A stretch of DNA of 64,000 nt from Siphonodentalium dalli (taxonomy: Eukaryota > Mollusca > Scaphopoda > Gadilida > Siphonodentaliidae), in NCBI GenBank assembly GCA_032622095.1, contig CP136064.1:262923863-262987862 (forward strand), read 5' to 3'. Made by a program: the position numbers and the translations under genes. The first letter of the stretch is position 1. Each line of letters opens with the position of its first letter. This document shows positions 47,743 through 57,407 of this stretch, piece after piece. Under the pieces are notes generated by a model. The model made no database searches, had not been told where the DNA came from, and was given only the letters and a program-made list of their open reading frames with translations.

Positions 47743-48840
47743 AAAGCTTTACTGTGATACGATAGAAATATAGGAGTCATTGGACATCCTATTATCTCCC
47801 AGTGGTCCTTTGACACACACACCCCATTTTAAAATTGACCATTGTTTGGGGGTAAGAAATAACACCGATACTCGATTCCTGATAACTCTGGAAGCACAGT
47901 TTAGTAGAAAGATACTAATGTCTCATGTCATGCTTGTTATATACATATATACTTTGTTATATACATATATACTGCACAGTGTCGCATGCCCCATGTCCAT
48001 CCACTCTCTAATCGGAATATTATGACCACAAATGTGACCACACCTCAAAATTCAGGGTTTTTCATCATAATTTAAATTGTAAAATCCGACTCGCGTGCAT
48101 AACGCACAGGATAGAAAGGCATATGTATACGTTTTGAAAACTAGTTACGTATAACTACCATACTCCTTAAGGAATTTATCTAATTTTGAACAGTACAATG
48201 TTTAATTGGATTTGAATTAGACCACCCCTCAACTTAGAAAACAAGTAGAAACCTTCTTAAATCCATTTAAAAACATTGTAGAAGACAAGTTGTAAATTAT
48301 TTAACAATATTAAAATAATTATTGTGTATTTAACCTTAAAATCATACTAAGATGAAATGGTTGCAATTTGGACGATTTTGCGTAAAAAATTAAAAAAAAA
48401 TTAAAAAAAACACTGAAATTCTTCAATTTTTTTAGCACAATTAGTTATTTAACATTATTCACACAATTACTATTCAACTTAATCACCAAAATCATACTAA
48501 AATGACATCTTTACACATTGAAAAAAAATGAAAATTTTGGGCTTAAAATGTCGAAAAATGCCCCAAAAATCGAAAAAAAACAAAAAACAAATTTGTTCTT
48601 GCTATCATGATTTTTCTTCATTACCATACCTAAAACATTAAAAATAACATGGTCGCAGCTTGTCCGTCAATATGAGAAACACTACCTCCCGATCTCCTGG
48701 ACTAATAGGCGAATATACTTATTGCTGTTCACCATCACACAGCCGAAGATGAGTGCTCGGTGGTGATGATTTATACTCACGAATTCATATGAATATCGAT
48801 AATTACAGAGTGCTATTTACAGAAATATATGGATATTTAA
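47743..48840. other. Gene-free AT-rich interval
   Basis: No coding or RNA gene is recognised. 48360-48600 is unusually A-rich with repeated 'aaatcatactaaaatga' words. The right TIR of the 7.3-kb candidate element lies at 48580-48702. Confidence 0.4.
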
Positions 48841-49067
48841 AGGGGTACTGTACGCCTTTTTCAATAAATTCCCGCTAATAACAACGATTAATATCGATAA
48901 TATATTGAAAACTAAGTAATTTGAGTCGAAGATGTATTCTGTAAACGTTCAGGTTAATAGGTTATCTTAAAATCAAAGTTAATAATTTGATATAAATTTA
49001 ATTTATGGCTGGAGTCATAAATTAAATTACGAATTTCATTATACAAGACGTAATCAAAATAATTCAC
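48841..49067. mobile_element. TTAA MITE family 1, left-half copy
   Basis: TTAA at 48837-48840 and AGGGGTACTGTA open a segment closely matching 2793-3020, down to 'cgtaatcaaa(a)ataattcac'. The right half and right terminus are absent. Confidence 0.8.
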
Positions 49068-49534
49068 CATTATGTACATACTGTGGTACGTGTGTCCACA
49101 GCCTATGATGCAGAGTTACGCTTCTTGAATTTGTGTAGGAACAGCATAAAACAAATTCTGGCTGCTGATTGGTCGGTTCAATTCAAAAATATGTATTGTG
49201 CCCAAACATAAAGACATAACAGGTACACTAATGGCACGCTACTACAAAGAGAAGACATGGGATCGGCTGCAAAAGTTACATAACTTAGAATAAGCGTCCA
49301 TCCTCGTTAGAACTCTGGCAGCGAGTGGAGCGAACCAGTCATTATTGCTTTGGCTGCATTAGTTCCTCTCTGTCAGAGCGTTGGCACGATTGAGTTGTGC
49401 GGACTGTAACCTTCATTGGGAGCATCCGTCCTCGTGCTAATGCCGGCGAGTGAGACGGTTTTGGATTAGGCTTAGGACGGACAATGGAGCTAATCCCTGA
49501 CGCCGCGTTGGCTGCAATGTAAAGATCTCAAATA

Positions 49535-50158
49535 TTGGACACTGTTAGTTGGAATCTCCAATCTAACAGGGGCTATTTGGTTCTTTGCGTTGAATTCCGG
49601 ACAGAGGATGCTGGTATCCAGAGATCTTCTACACGGAGCAGGAACGCCGAGACCAGCCGTAACTTGAAGAAGGGGCCTCCAAAGAGAAAGACACCAGCTC
49701 GAAGGAGAAGGGACGCCACCAGACGGGCGAAATGGAAGAAAAAGAAGGGGGTGACTGTTGATCTGCCGGTCACCCCTCCCCGTGTGGTTCAGCCGTCCAG
49801 TGTCACAGCCGGCAGGCCGGAGTTGTCTGAGAGACGCCCAGACGACCCGACCTGCATGGAGACAGGTGACATCAGACCAGCTAGCAGGGACTCCGTTGAT
49901 CTGCCGGAGGTCCCTGCTGTCGGCAGAGAGGCGATCGGAGACAGGGACGCGGATACCACCCCCGATGTTCCTGCCGCCAGTTTCGACGTGGAGATGGAAA
50001 CACCACCCAGCCATTCTCCACAAGGGACGGAACCACCATCTCCGTCCCTCCGACGCCGAAGTACGAAGAGAAGCCGGCGTCGCCAACACCACATCAAATC
50101 GAACAAGAGCGTGATGCCCTCAAAACAGCGATTCTCGAACACCACGAAACAGGAATGA
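49535..50158 (+). CDS. Unknown basic, proline-rich ORF in retroposon (ORF-a)
   Basis: A 207-residue open frame of unknown function. The start at 49535 is the first in-frame ATG, but a shorter protein starting later is possible. The N-terminal third is strongly basic (LKKGPPKRKTPARRRRD, RAKWKKKKG). The middle is acidic and Pro-rich (VDLPVTPPRVV, DLPEVPAVG, DADTTPDVP). The C-terminal part is again basic (LRRRSTKRSRRRQ). No zinc knuckle, RRM or catalytic motif is visible. Such low-complexity basic proteins are common as LINE ORF1 products, but that is inference. Its stop overlaps the start of the next ORF (ATGA at 50155-50158), a termination-reinitiation arrangement. The high GC of this region may itself keep frames open on both strands. 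Confidence 0.4.
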   Translation: MDTVSWNLQSNRGYLVLCVEFRTEDAGIQRSSTRSRNAETSRNLKKGPPKRKTPARRRRDATRRAKWKKKKGVTVDLPVTPPRVVQPSSVTAGRPELSERRPDDPTCMETGDIRPASRDSVDLPEVPAVGREAIGDRDADTTPDVPAASFDVEMETPPSHSPQGTEPPSPSLRRRSTKRSRRRQHHIKSNKSVMPSKQRFSNTTKQE

Positions 50159-50415
50159 AATATCCAATCACCAACCGCGCATTCTTCCTGCTGAGGGATC
50201 GCCAGATATACAGAGGTCCAGACGAGCGGGACCCTGCACAAGGAATCATCAAAATAATAGGAGAGAACATACACATATCCAGAAACCCTCCACCACGGGG
50301 AAAGCAGAAACAAATAGAAGAAATCTCCAGTTCCGACTCAGACCCAGCCACAGCAACAACAACAGCAACATCAAACCGACGAAAAAAGAAAGCTAACAAA
50401 ACCAAAAACAAATAA
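50155..50415 (+). CDS. Unknown small basic ORF in retroposon (ORF-b)
   Basis: An 86-residue frame whose ATG shares bases with the stop of ORF-a. It begins MKYPITNRAFFLLRD and continues through IIKIIGENIHISRNPP to a Ser/Asp patch (EEISSSDSDPA) and a Lys-rich tail (NRRKKKANKTKNK). No known domain is recognised. Alternatively it is the same protein as ORF-a, split by a frameshift, since ORF-b runs in another frame straight to a natural-looking basic end. The 3'UTR and poly-A tail follow. Confidence 0.35.
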   Translation: MKYPITNRAFFLLRDRQIYRGPDERDPAQGIIKIIGENIHISRNPPPRGKQKQIEEISSSDSDPATATTTATSNRRKKKANKTKNK

Positions 50416-50739
50416 AATAGATCATTTCCATTTTCATTTCACCAATTCATGTTTTGTAAAATTCATAACATGTACTCATTAAAATTCATAAGTGGGTTGT
50501 AGGAGAGGGGTTCCGCCCCTTTCAAATCTTCCCGGGAGAAATCCCAAACCCCTGAAAAAAAAAAAAATCCTCGTTAGAAATCAGATCACACATAAAATTG
50601 TTCGGCATTTGAGATAAATGACTGAGTAATAATAAACAACTTGGAGTTTAAATCAATGCTACGGCCAATTTACCGATTAAGAAGTCAGTAACTGTTTCAA
50701 CTGTTATGCATAACCTTTGTATGTGTTCTATCATAACGG

Positions 50740-52110
50740 AACTTGTGGCGTTATAAAGTGGACAATAAAAAAGAAATGTTCGGCGTCTTCACAGTAATAT
50801 CCACAACTGCAGTGCGGTAATAAGTTCAGATATTTTTTTGTTTCTGTTAACACTCAAATCACTACAATTATTTCTTAGACGGGTGTGCAAAATATTAAGA
50901 ATTCCCCGCCCAGCATTGAAGAACGTGGGAGGTTTGATCAGTGTCTGGAGTTTCGCCATAGTCTTCTACATATAGCTGAGATTGTTTCATCTCAGATTTA
51001 AGCATGTTGCACTCCATTGTTCAATCATAGTGGGTACAAATGTATTATCCAATGTGTTTGGTGTGATATAGATCAGTTATTACTGATCTGTGGACGTCGG
51101 ACTGAATAATACACATGTTCCTGAACTGTTGATGGCAGGATATCTGCTAAATATTTAGGGACATTACTGTCATTTATTTGCAGCCATATGCAGATCTTGT
51201 TATATTGTCTCCCGTTGGCTAAAGGAGACATTCTAATTAAATCAACAAACTAAAAAAAAACTGTCATTCAATACAGACCGAGTTAGACTGAAACGATTCT
51301 GCCTGCACCAGCTTCTATGCGATCCAGTTTGGTTAAAAGTGTTTGTGTCGCACTATCCCATATTACATCTCCCTACTTCATTATAGGGAGTGTATATGTT
51401 TCAATCATAATTTCAATAGTTGTACGGTTAGCACTGAATTTCAGTCTACTTCATTGAGAAAGACTACTCAAGACTCTATTACAGATTGCATTGATATGAG
51501 CATCCCACTTCAAGTTTGATTGTATTGTTACACCTAAGTGTTTGCGACTACTTACTTGGTGCATTATCTAGGCTCAACTTTTATGTGTCGTTTGTCGGGA
51601 TACACGTACGTCACATATTCGCTGATTTGGTTACGTACCTTTAAAAGTGACAACCACCACTCTGACCAAATGGATACTCTGCCATTGACACCTTCGAGAA
51701 TTCTAGTAATGGTGAAAAATCATGTATCACCAGCATACATCCGAATGGGGACTATTATTGCAGAAGAAATATCGTTAATGCATACTATAACAAGAAAAGA
51801 GCCGACAATGGACCCCTATGGGACTTCTACGGGCATTACATCATAATCTGACATAGCATTACCGACGACTACCCGTTGCTTAGGGTTAAAGGGATCCATG
51901 AGAGTAAATTTCCAATAATGTCGTGTTGTTCTAATTTGAAAACTAACCCCTTGCGACACACCCTCTCGGGTGCACGATTTACATCTACCAACCTCTGCAG
52001 GTTTGGCACATTTTTTAAATTACGACTTGAAATGTAAATACGAGAAATGTCAATTATTTTGTTAACGCTGTCGTGTTTATAGGATTTTGTGCAGTCGAAG
52101 CATTATATTA
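50740..52110 (-). pseudogene. Decayed LINE reverse transcriptase
   Basis: Reading the minus strand from about 52110 downwards, fragments of an RT appear in the correct order but in shifting frames with stops. They are a palm-like 'GLVFKLEQ...IIGNLLSW...VVVGNAMSDY', then 'GSIVGSFLVIVCINDI' (motif B region), 'MYAGDT' (motif C, degenerate), 'GVTIQSNLKWDAHINAIC', 'DRIEAGAGRI', and a C-terminal cluster 'CSCG..CEDAEHFFF'. The pattern fits a Jockey/CR1-type ORF2. Many indels and stops make it long dead. It is unrelated in detail to the LINE at 29179. Confidence 0.6.
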
Positions 52111-52739
52111 TATAGTGTCGTTGTCACATTTTAGGAAATGAAACACGACGGAATTGGAAACATATTCACAACAAACCATACCGGTATCTCATTATATTTG
52201 CTAAAACTTGTTTCACGAATCAAGAAATACAAACAGAAAGCCGCCATGAATACATGATGTAGTGTCATATCTATAGACTATGGATATTTTTGTCACATAA
52301 CTATCATGGGCTTTGTGGAAACTACACGAACGTTGCATTATGGCGCCATGATTCAATCACGGGTGACGAATTTGTCGGTTTATCGACATACTGGGATGAA
52401 ACAGTGTCACCATATATGTATATATACATTTATGTCAGATATTTGGATTACCTCAAATATTTGTAGATGCCTATTGGTTATGTTCCAATATTTGTGAAGT
52501 ATAATTCATGGGTGATCTGATGCATGAATCTCTATTTTCTTGGTCAATATGTTCATAAACATATAACCATACTTGTGGTTACTTCCAATAACGGGTAATG
52601 CTTTATTCTCAGCCAATTGGTAACTTGGTACATGAGAAAACATATAATACACTATGTACAAATGAGAACGCTCCGGTCTAAATATTTGAAAATACACATC
52701 AGTAAATACAGAAAACATTCATCAACACCCAATATAATA

Positions 52740-52741
<2 letters not shown>

Positions 52742-52782
<41 letters not shown>

Positions 52783-52923
52783 AAGTTCTTATCAATATAT
52801 GATAACACCAATTAAAGACCCATCAAATCTTTAATCTTTAATGGGTCTTTAATTGGTGTTATCATATATTGATAAGAACTTCCTATTAGACCAGACCCAT
52901 ACGGCTAAAGATATCAACACTAC

Positions 52924-52960
<37 letters not shown>
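52742..52960. repeat. Hairpin element framed by (TA)n tracts
   Basis: Perfect 43-bp arms lie at 52781-52823 and 52841-52883 (ggaagttcttatcaatatat... and its complement) around a 17-base loop. (TA)n runs lie at 52742-52780 and 52922-52950. Insertion of a foldback MITE into a TA repeat would give this picture. Confidence 0.8.
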
Positions 52961-53110
52961 TATTCGTTCTATAACATGGTACCGATTGTGATAAAACGTC
53001 AAGTAAACATACACGTACTTCCGTAAATAATTACAACCTATAAAAATGGACTGATAAGTGTATAGTAGAACAACGTAATCTATTTAGAAATGAGAATTTG
53101 TGCACGGACA

Positions 53111-53385
53111 GCGAAGCAATGAACACTTGTACCGATTCATTGCCTCCATAGATCCGATACGCACAACGAAGCAATGAACACTAGTACCGATTCATTGCCT
53201 CCATAGATCCGATACGCACACAGAAGCAATTAACACTAGTACCGATTCATTGCCTCCATAGATCCGATACGCACAACGAAGCAATGAAGTCTAGTACCGA
53301 TTCATTGCCCCCATAGATCCGATACGCACACAGAAGCAATGAACACTAGTACCTATTCATTGCCTCCATAGATCCGATATAATTT
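53111..53385. repeat. 55-bp minisatellite, 5 copies
   Basis: Units at about 55-bp spacing contain gcaatgaacactagtaccga and ttcattgcctccatagatcc. Copies are nearly identical. Confidence 0.95.
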
Positions 53386-53583
53386 TATATGAATAAAATT
53401 TAGTAAATCAAATAGAAAAAAAAGAATTTATGTTACAATTGGATGTTTTGAGAGATTATAGCCAGTCCGTGGATTCCATTGAAGTATATTAAATAATGGG
53501 AATGATATACGACAATCCTTATTCGTAACGACTGTATTTAAGTATAGTATATCAGTAATAAATGGCGGATTCAACGGGGTTAA

Positions 53584-53975
53584 CCCTTTACCCAACAAAC
53601 CGGCCAAAACCGGCCAAATAAAGCTTCAACAGCCTAAAATATCTTTGGTCTGTCTCAATAAAACCATACAAATATGGATATCATTGGAACCGGCTCATTG
53701 ACCACATTGTGATGGTTATAGTTATGCCCTGTGCCAATGCATTCTCTTATATATGCGAGTCGACCATAGGTCGCCTCGCATATATAAGAGAATGCATTGG
53801 CCTAAAAAAAATCTTTTTTTAACACTTTTTACCATTTTTTCTTACATTCTTTAACAATTTTATAATTTTTAATGTGTTAAGCCAATGCATTCTCTTATAT
53901 ATGCGAGGCGACCTATGGTCGACTCGCATATATAAGAGAATGCATTGGCACAGGGCCCTTCTGTTGGGTAAAGGG
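53584..53975. mobile_element. TTAA-flanked MITE (family 3), complete copy
   Basis: TTAA lies at 53580-53583 and 53976-53979, with ends CCCTTTACCCAACA and TGTTGGGTAAAGGG. It holds two roughly 70-bp hairpins, at about 53732-53802 and 53880-53950, both built on 'gccaatgcattctcttatat' and 'atgcgag(t/g)cgacc', separated by a T-rich spacer. The whole element is quasi-symmetrical. It ends 175 bp before a lectin exon. Confidence 0.9.
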
Positions 53976-54150
53976 TTAATGCAGTTTACTGAATTTGTCT
54001 CACGGTCCAAATCGCATGACCACAATGAAACTGTCCGTCATTTCTTAAGTGACCTCTTATATCACATAAATGTGTCTAATGAGCGAATAATATACAGAAC
54101 AGACCTTCGAATGGATAGTTCATACTCCTCGTTTCACTTTTTTGTTGCAG

Positions 54151-54339
54151 ACAAATGCCCTCACGTCTTTGCTGGGTATCCACCGCTGGACAGATTGCCA
54201 CTTGGTGGTTCTTGCTACTATCCATTTCAAATGGACAGAACTTATCAAGACGCAAAACAATTGTGTTCGGCTGCAGGAACTCATCTGTTATTTTTGGAAA
54301 CGAAGCAGGAGAGACAATCTCTAAACGGGCAGATTTCGG
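54151..54339 (+). CDS. C-type lectin half-exon of a second domain or gene
   Basis: The acceptor (tttttttgttgcag|A) and donor (g|gtgatt) are both phase 1, like the exon at 8407. The 189-bp exon encodes DKCPHVFAG, GGSCYYPFQM, DAKQLCSAAGTHLLFLE and TKQERQSL. These are the first three cysteines and the H-L-L-F-L-E strand of a long-form C-type lectin domain. The matching C-terminal half (WIGL...CE) was not found downstream in the window. It may lie beyond the end, or this may be a lone exon copy. It could belong to the lectin starting at 1241 as a second domain, or to a paralogue. No signal-peptide exon was seen nearby. It sits 175 bp after one TTAA MITE and 26 bp before another. Confidence 0.65.
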
Positions 54340-54365
54340 GTGATTATAGTTCTATCCCGTATTAA

Positions 54366-54619
54366 CCCTTCTATGACTGGAGCTTCCTGAAATTTTGCGA
54401 AACCTTCTGTCAATGTATTCTCTTAGATATACAAGTCTCTCATAGGGCGCCTCGCGTATAGAAGCGAGTGTACTGACCTAACAATATTTACCTTGATATT
54501 GTAAGACAGTGAATTCTCTTATATATGCGAAGCTCCCTATGGGAGACTCGCATATATACGAGAATGCACTAGCACATGGTCTTTAATGATGCACCAGCGC
54601 AGCTCCCGTCATGAAAGGG
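54366..54619. mobile_element. TTAA-flanked MITE (family 4)
   Basis: TTAA lies at 54362-54365 and 54620-54623. The ends CCCTTCTATGACTGGAGCT and (inward from the right) CCCTTTCATGACGGGAGCT are inverted. The two internal hairpins are diverged forms of the 'attctcttatatatgcgaag...cgcatatata' module seen in families 2 and 3. Confidence 0.85.
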
Positions 54620-54623
54620 TTAA

Positions 54624-55909
54624 CACTTACTAAACTCACTAGTTTGTGGGAGTGGGAGAATCATTGCCATTTAGTATATAATTGTTAGCTACCCGTGTGC
54701 GCGCTGTCGGGAGCCCTTCGGGCCCCCCCCCCCCCCCCCCGAAGGGTCATTCAGTAAATCAGAAGGAAGAAATCGTCCAATAATCTTGCTCAAAGTTGTG
54801 CTTTTTACGAATATTAATCCAAATTGCCAACACACACCGCCATTCTGATATATTAATTAAATGCACCGACTCTGGATGGCGAAATAATATATGTTTGTTT
54901 GTCGCCGATTGTTGCGTCCCGAATCCAGATGTAAATATTTAAAACTGAGCGTAGTTTTGACAATGTTTTCTATTGAATGGTATCACTGTGTATATACGAC
55001 ACCGGATAGTATGCAGGAAAAATGTGTTTGTTTACATAATATGCCGAGATTTTTGACAGAAAATTCGTGATTGTGAAAAACCAGGACATATCAGGAATAT
55101 CACATACCTCTGAATAATTGGTGAGTATGCTATACTTCTAAACTATACTATATATAAATTATGAATATAAAGTACGTCCTCAGAAATCACGATTATTATG
55201 TGAAATTTCGCAGATCGTCTGCAACTTGCTCTATTAAACACCGATTTTCTTGTATTTAAAACATTTGTATGTTTAAATATTGCTATACACATGACTTACG
55301 AAATGTCCACAATCAATTATATAGCACCAAACATGAGTTTTTCGGCTGTTTGTTAAAACTATTGCCGAAAGACATAATTATTTTGTGTACGGTGTATTGC
55401 TGGAGTACTGTCGTGCAAATTGCAATTCCCATGTTTTGTCACTGTACGGCATATTGCAAGCCAATACAATATCTGCCAATTTGTGAGGTAATGAACACAT
55501 CGATATATATAGGTACAAGTCTTTATTACGTCGTGAATAATATACAAGCAGTGTATACAAATATATTTACATACTAAGTGTTGTCATCACTAAATCCAGC
55601 ATTCTGATTGGTCGGAGCCCACGTGGCTAGTTGCAGTTATTTCTCGGTGAATGCGCAACAGCTCATAACAACATCGATACGTCAGCTCATAACAACATCG
55701 ATACGTCATTTGGGGCTGGAAAGACGAACGCGTAATGTTTTGGGCGCATTTGGATTCGCGCAGGATTGACTTAATAAATCATCGGGTTTCAATTGTTCCT
55801 GTTAAATTTTGCCAAGGGGGCTATGGGTTATTTTGGGCTGGTTTCGTCACGATACACTTTTCGATTTAAATACATTTACAAAAGTGGCTTTTTCGCTAAA
55901 TGTATATAA
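54624..55909. other. Gene-free interval
   Basis: It holds a C20 tract (54722-54741) inside a 'ccttcggg...cgaaggg' palindrome, and a 24-bp direct duplication 'cagctcataacaacatcgat' near 55660-55705. Nothing else is recognised. Confidence 0.4.
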
Positions 55910-56074
55910 ATATAAGGATTAACTGTCATGTGGACTGTTTTTATGGAGATGTAACCGTGAGGTAAGTGGTCATAACTTGTATGTAAAACCCTTTGGGTTT
56001 TACACAAGTTATGACCACTTACCTCACGATTACATCTCCATAAAAACAGTCCACGTGACAGTTAATCCTTATAT
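55910..56074. repeat. 165-bp near-perfect palindrome
   Basis: Two roughly 80-bp arms, starting atataaggattaactgtc and ending with its near-complement gacagttaatccttatat, meet at 'aaaaccctttgggtttt' with essentially no spacer. Only a few mismatches or indels separate them. It lies at the distal edge of the putative 3' LTR. It could be a duplicated LTR end in inverted orientation, an RNA hairpin in U5, or a separate foldback insertion. Confidence 0.85.
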
Positions 56075-56432
56075 GATGAGCAAGCGTCGCCGCGAAGTGA
56101 GGTCCCCGAATGGGTGGTGCCTGGTGTGGGTGATGCCTGGAGAGGTATACTAACATCGAGATGAGTTGAGTCTAGTGAAAGCATGAAGTGATGGGATGTG
56201 GTTGTTTCTTATATACTATTTGGGATGCATATTAGATGATGCGTTTGGCAATACACATCGGGATTGGTTCCTCCATTATGGTCATTTCCCTTGACCATAT
56301 TTGGGAGCCATCTTCATTTTGTGTATGTCTTTGCTGGGAGTAAGACGTGTGAGGTTTCGTTAAGAACCGAACACGAATATCTGAGTTTGGGGTTCTATAT
56401 ATTGTGAGATTATAATGGGTCGTTATCTCACA
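56075..56432 (-). promoter_or_regulatory. Candidate 3' LTR of the env-bearing element
   Basis: Read on the minus strand, a purine run (cgggtgggggga, 56437-56448) precedes TGTGAGATAACG at 56432, like a polypurine tract followed by an LTR start. About 30 bp in, ATCTCACA mirrors the first bases. A TATA-like TATATAAG lies at 56208-56215, as expected in U3. The far boundary is uncertain and may reach into the palindrome at 55910-56074. No matching 5' LTR was found, so this rests on motif order alone. Confidence 0.35.
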
Positions 56433-57407
56433 TAAGTCCCCCCACCCGTGTAAGATTTTTAGCGCAGCGGAAAATCTTATCTAACATCAAAATTATGGAC
56501 ATAACAGGGGTATTTGTGATCGTGTAATGTGGATGAGGCTGAATGAAGTATAATGACGATGGTGACAATATAGTAAGTCGATCGATACTTTGTAACATTG
56601 ATTGGGGTGGCGTTATGACTAATACATGTGGAACAAAGTTGTTTTAAAATGATAATACGCAATATTATGAGATTATGAAATAAATGGTGGGAAAAGCATA
56701 TATGGGTTGGTATATACAATGATCGGACATGCAGTCATAATGCGTGCTAGATTGATATGTAGGATAAGGTGTGATGATAGAATATAGAGATACAAGTATG
56801 AGAAGTAATGAATATAACAATACGGTAATAGTGCATGGTATGTTTTGTAAATGAGCTTATGGTACATATACGTACATTGGTGATGTATTATATAAATGCA
56901 TGTTGTATTGTTAATAGAATCATGATGATATGTATACATTTTGTGATTGTGGTAATGAGAGACCAAATGTTTCACGTCTGCCGTCAATTGCACAGGGAAA
57001 TTGTTGAGAGCATGTATCAGAGGTGAAATATTATTTGGAGTGTGGTCTATGATGTTTAGCGCTGTGAATTGGACGGGGAGGCATTGATTAATGTGTTTGT
57101 TGATAGGTGGCGAGATCCGTGACCAATGTTATTGATGATTATCGACGGTCAGTTGTCTTAAAGCTTGGGATTGGCACGTGTCATAATGGCGTTAGTATAT
57201 ACAGCTGTCGGGGTGTGTGTGCAGTAACGAAATTATAATTTGTCTATGGGTTTGTGCCCCTAATAGAAAAAAAATGGTATTATTGATAAAATGATCAATA
57301 GAGATTGAGGCGTGGGTTATGGATGGACGCGTGAGTTTTTATTATTTTCATAGGTCGTAATGTGGATGATTCATCATCAACATCTCGTGGGTGTTTTTTG
57401 GGAAATG
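56433..57407 (-). other. Region between env stop and the candidate LTR
   Basis: 975 bp without a convincing frame on either strand. It is composed like the env region (pyrimidine-poor on +). It is probably the 3' non-coding part of the retroelement. Confidence 0.35.

Larger units (their letters stand above)
41398..48702. mobile_element. Candidate 7.3-kb element bounded by long degenerate TIRs
   Basis: The left edge reads TA then GTCCAGGAGATCG. The right edge reads CGATCTCCTGGAC then TA. Similarity continues inward for about 120 bp with gaps ('ttgacggacaag' / 'cttgtccgtcaa', 'aatccatgatagca' / 'tgctatcatgatttt'). The interior is repeats with no transposase. It may be one large non-autonomous element with TA duplications, or two separate relatives in opposite orientation. 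Confidence 0.45.
49313..50566 (+). mobile_element. Retroposon with perfect 13-bp target duplication and poly-A tail
   Basis: ATCCTCGTTAGAA occurs at 49300-49312 and 50567-50579, immediately outside the element. The 3' end carries 12-13 A residues (50555-50567). This is the signature of L1-type target-primed insertion. The 1254-bp body is GC-rich relative to its surroundings. It starts ctctggcagcgagtggagcg, contains two overlapping ORFs, and has a 3'UTR with 'ggagaggggttccgcccctt' and 'cttcccgggagaaatc'. There is no RT. It is either an internally deleted LINE retaining ORF1, or a retroposed cellular transcript. Confidence 0.85.

Noticed and set aside
49490-50313. Long minus-strand frames (174 and 200 codons) opposite the retroposon ORFs
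   Set aside because: They are antisense to the GC-rich ORFs, have no domain, and run against the element's poly-A orientation.
55269-55577. 102-codon plus-strand frame with many cysteines
   Set aside because: It has no lectin or other domain pattern and no splice sites in register, and it lies in AT-rich non-coding sequence.
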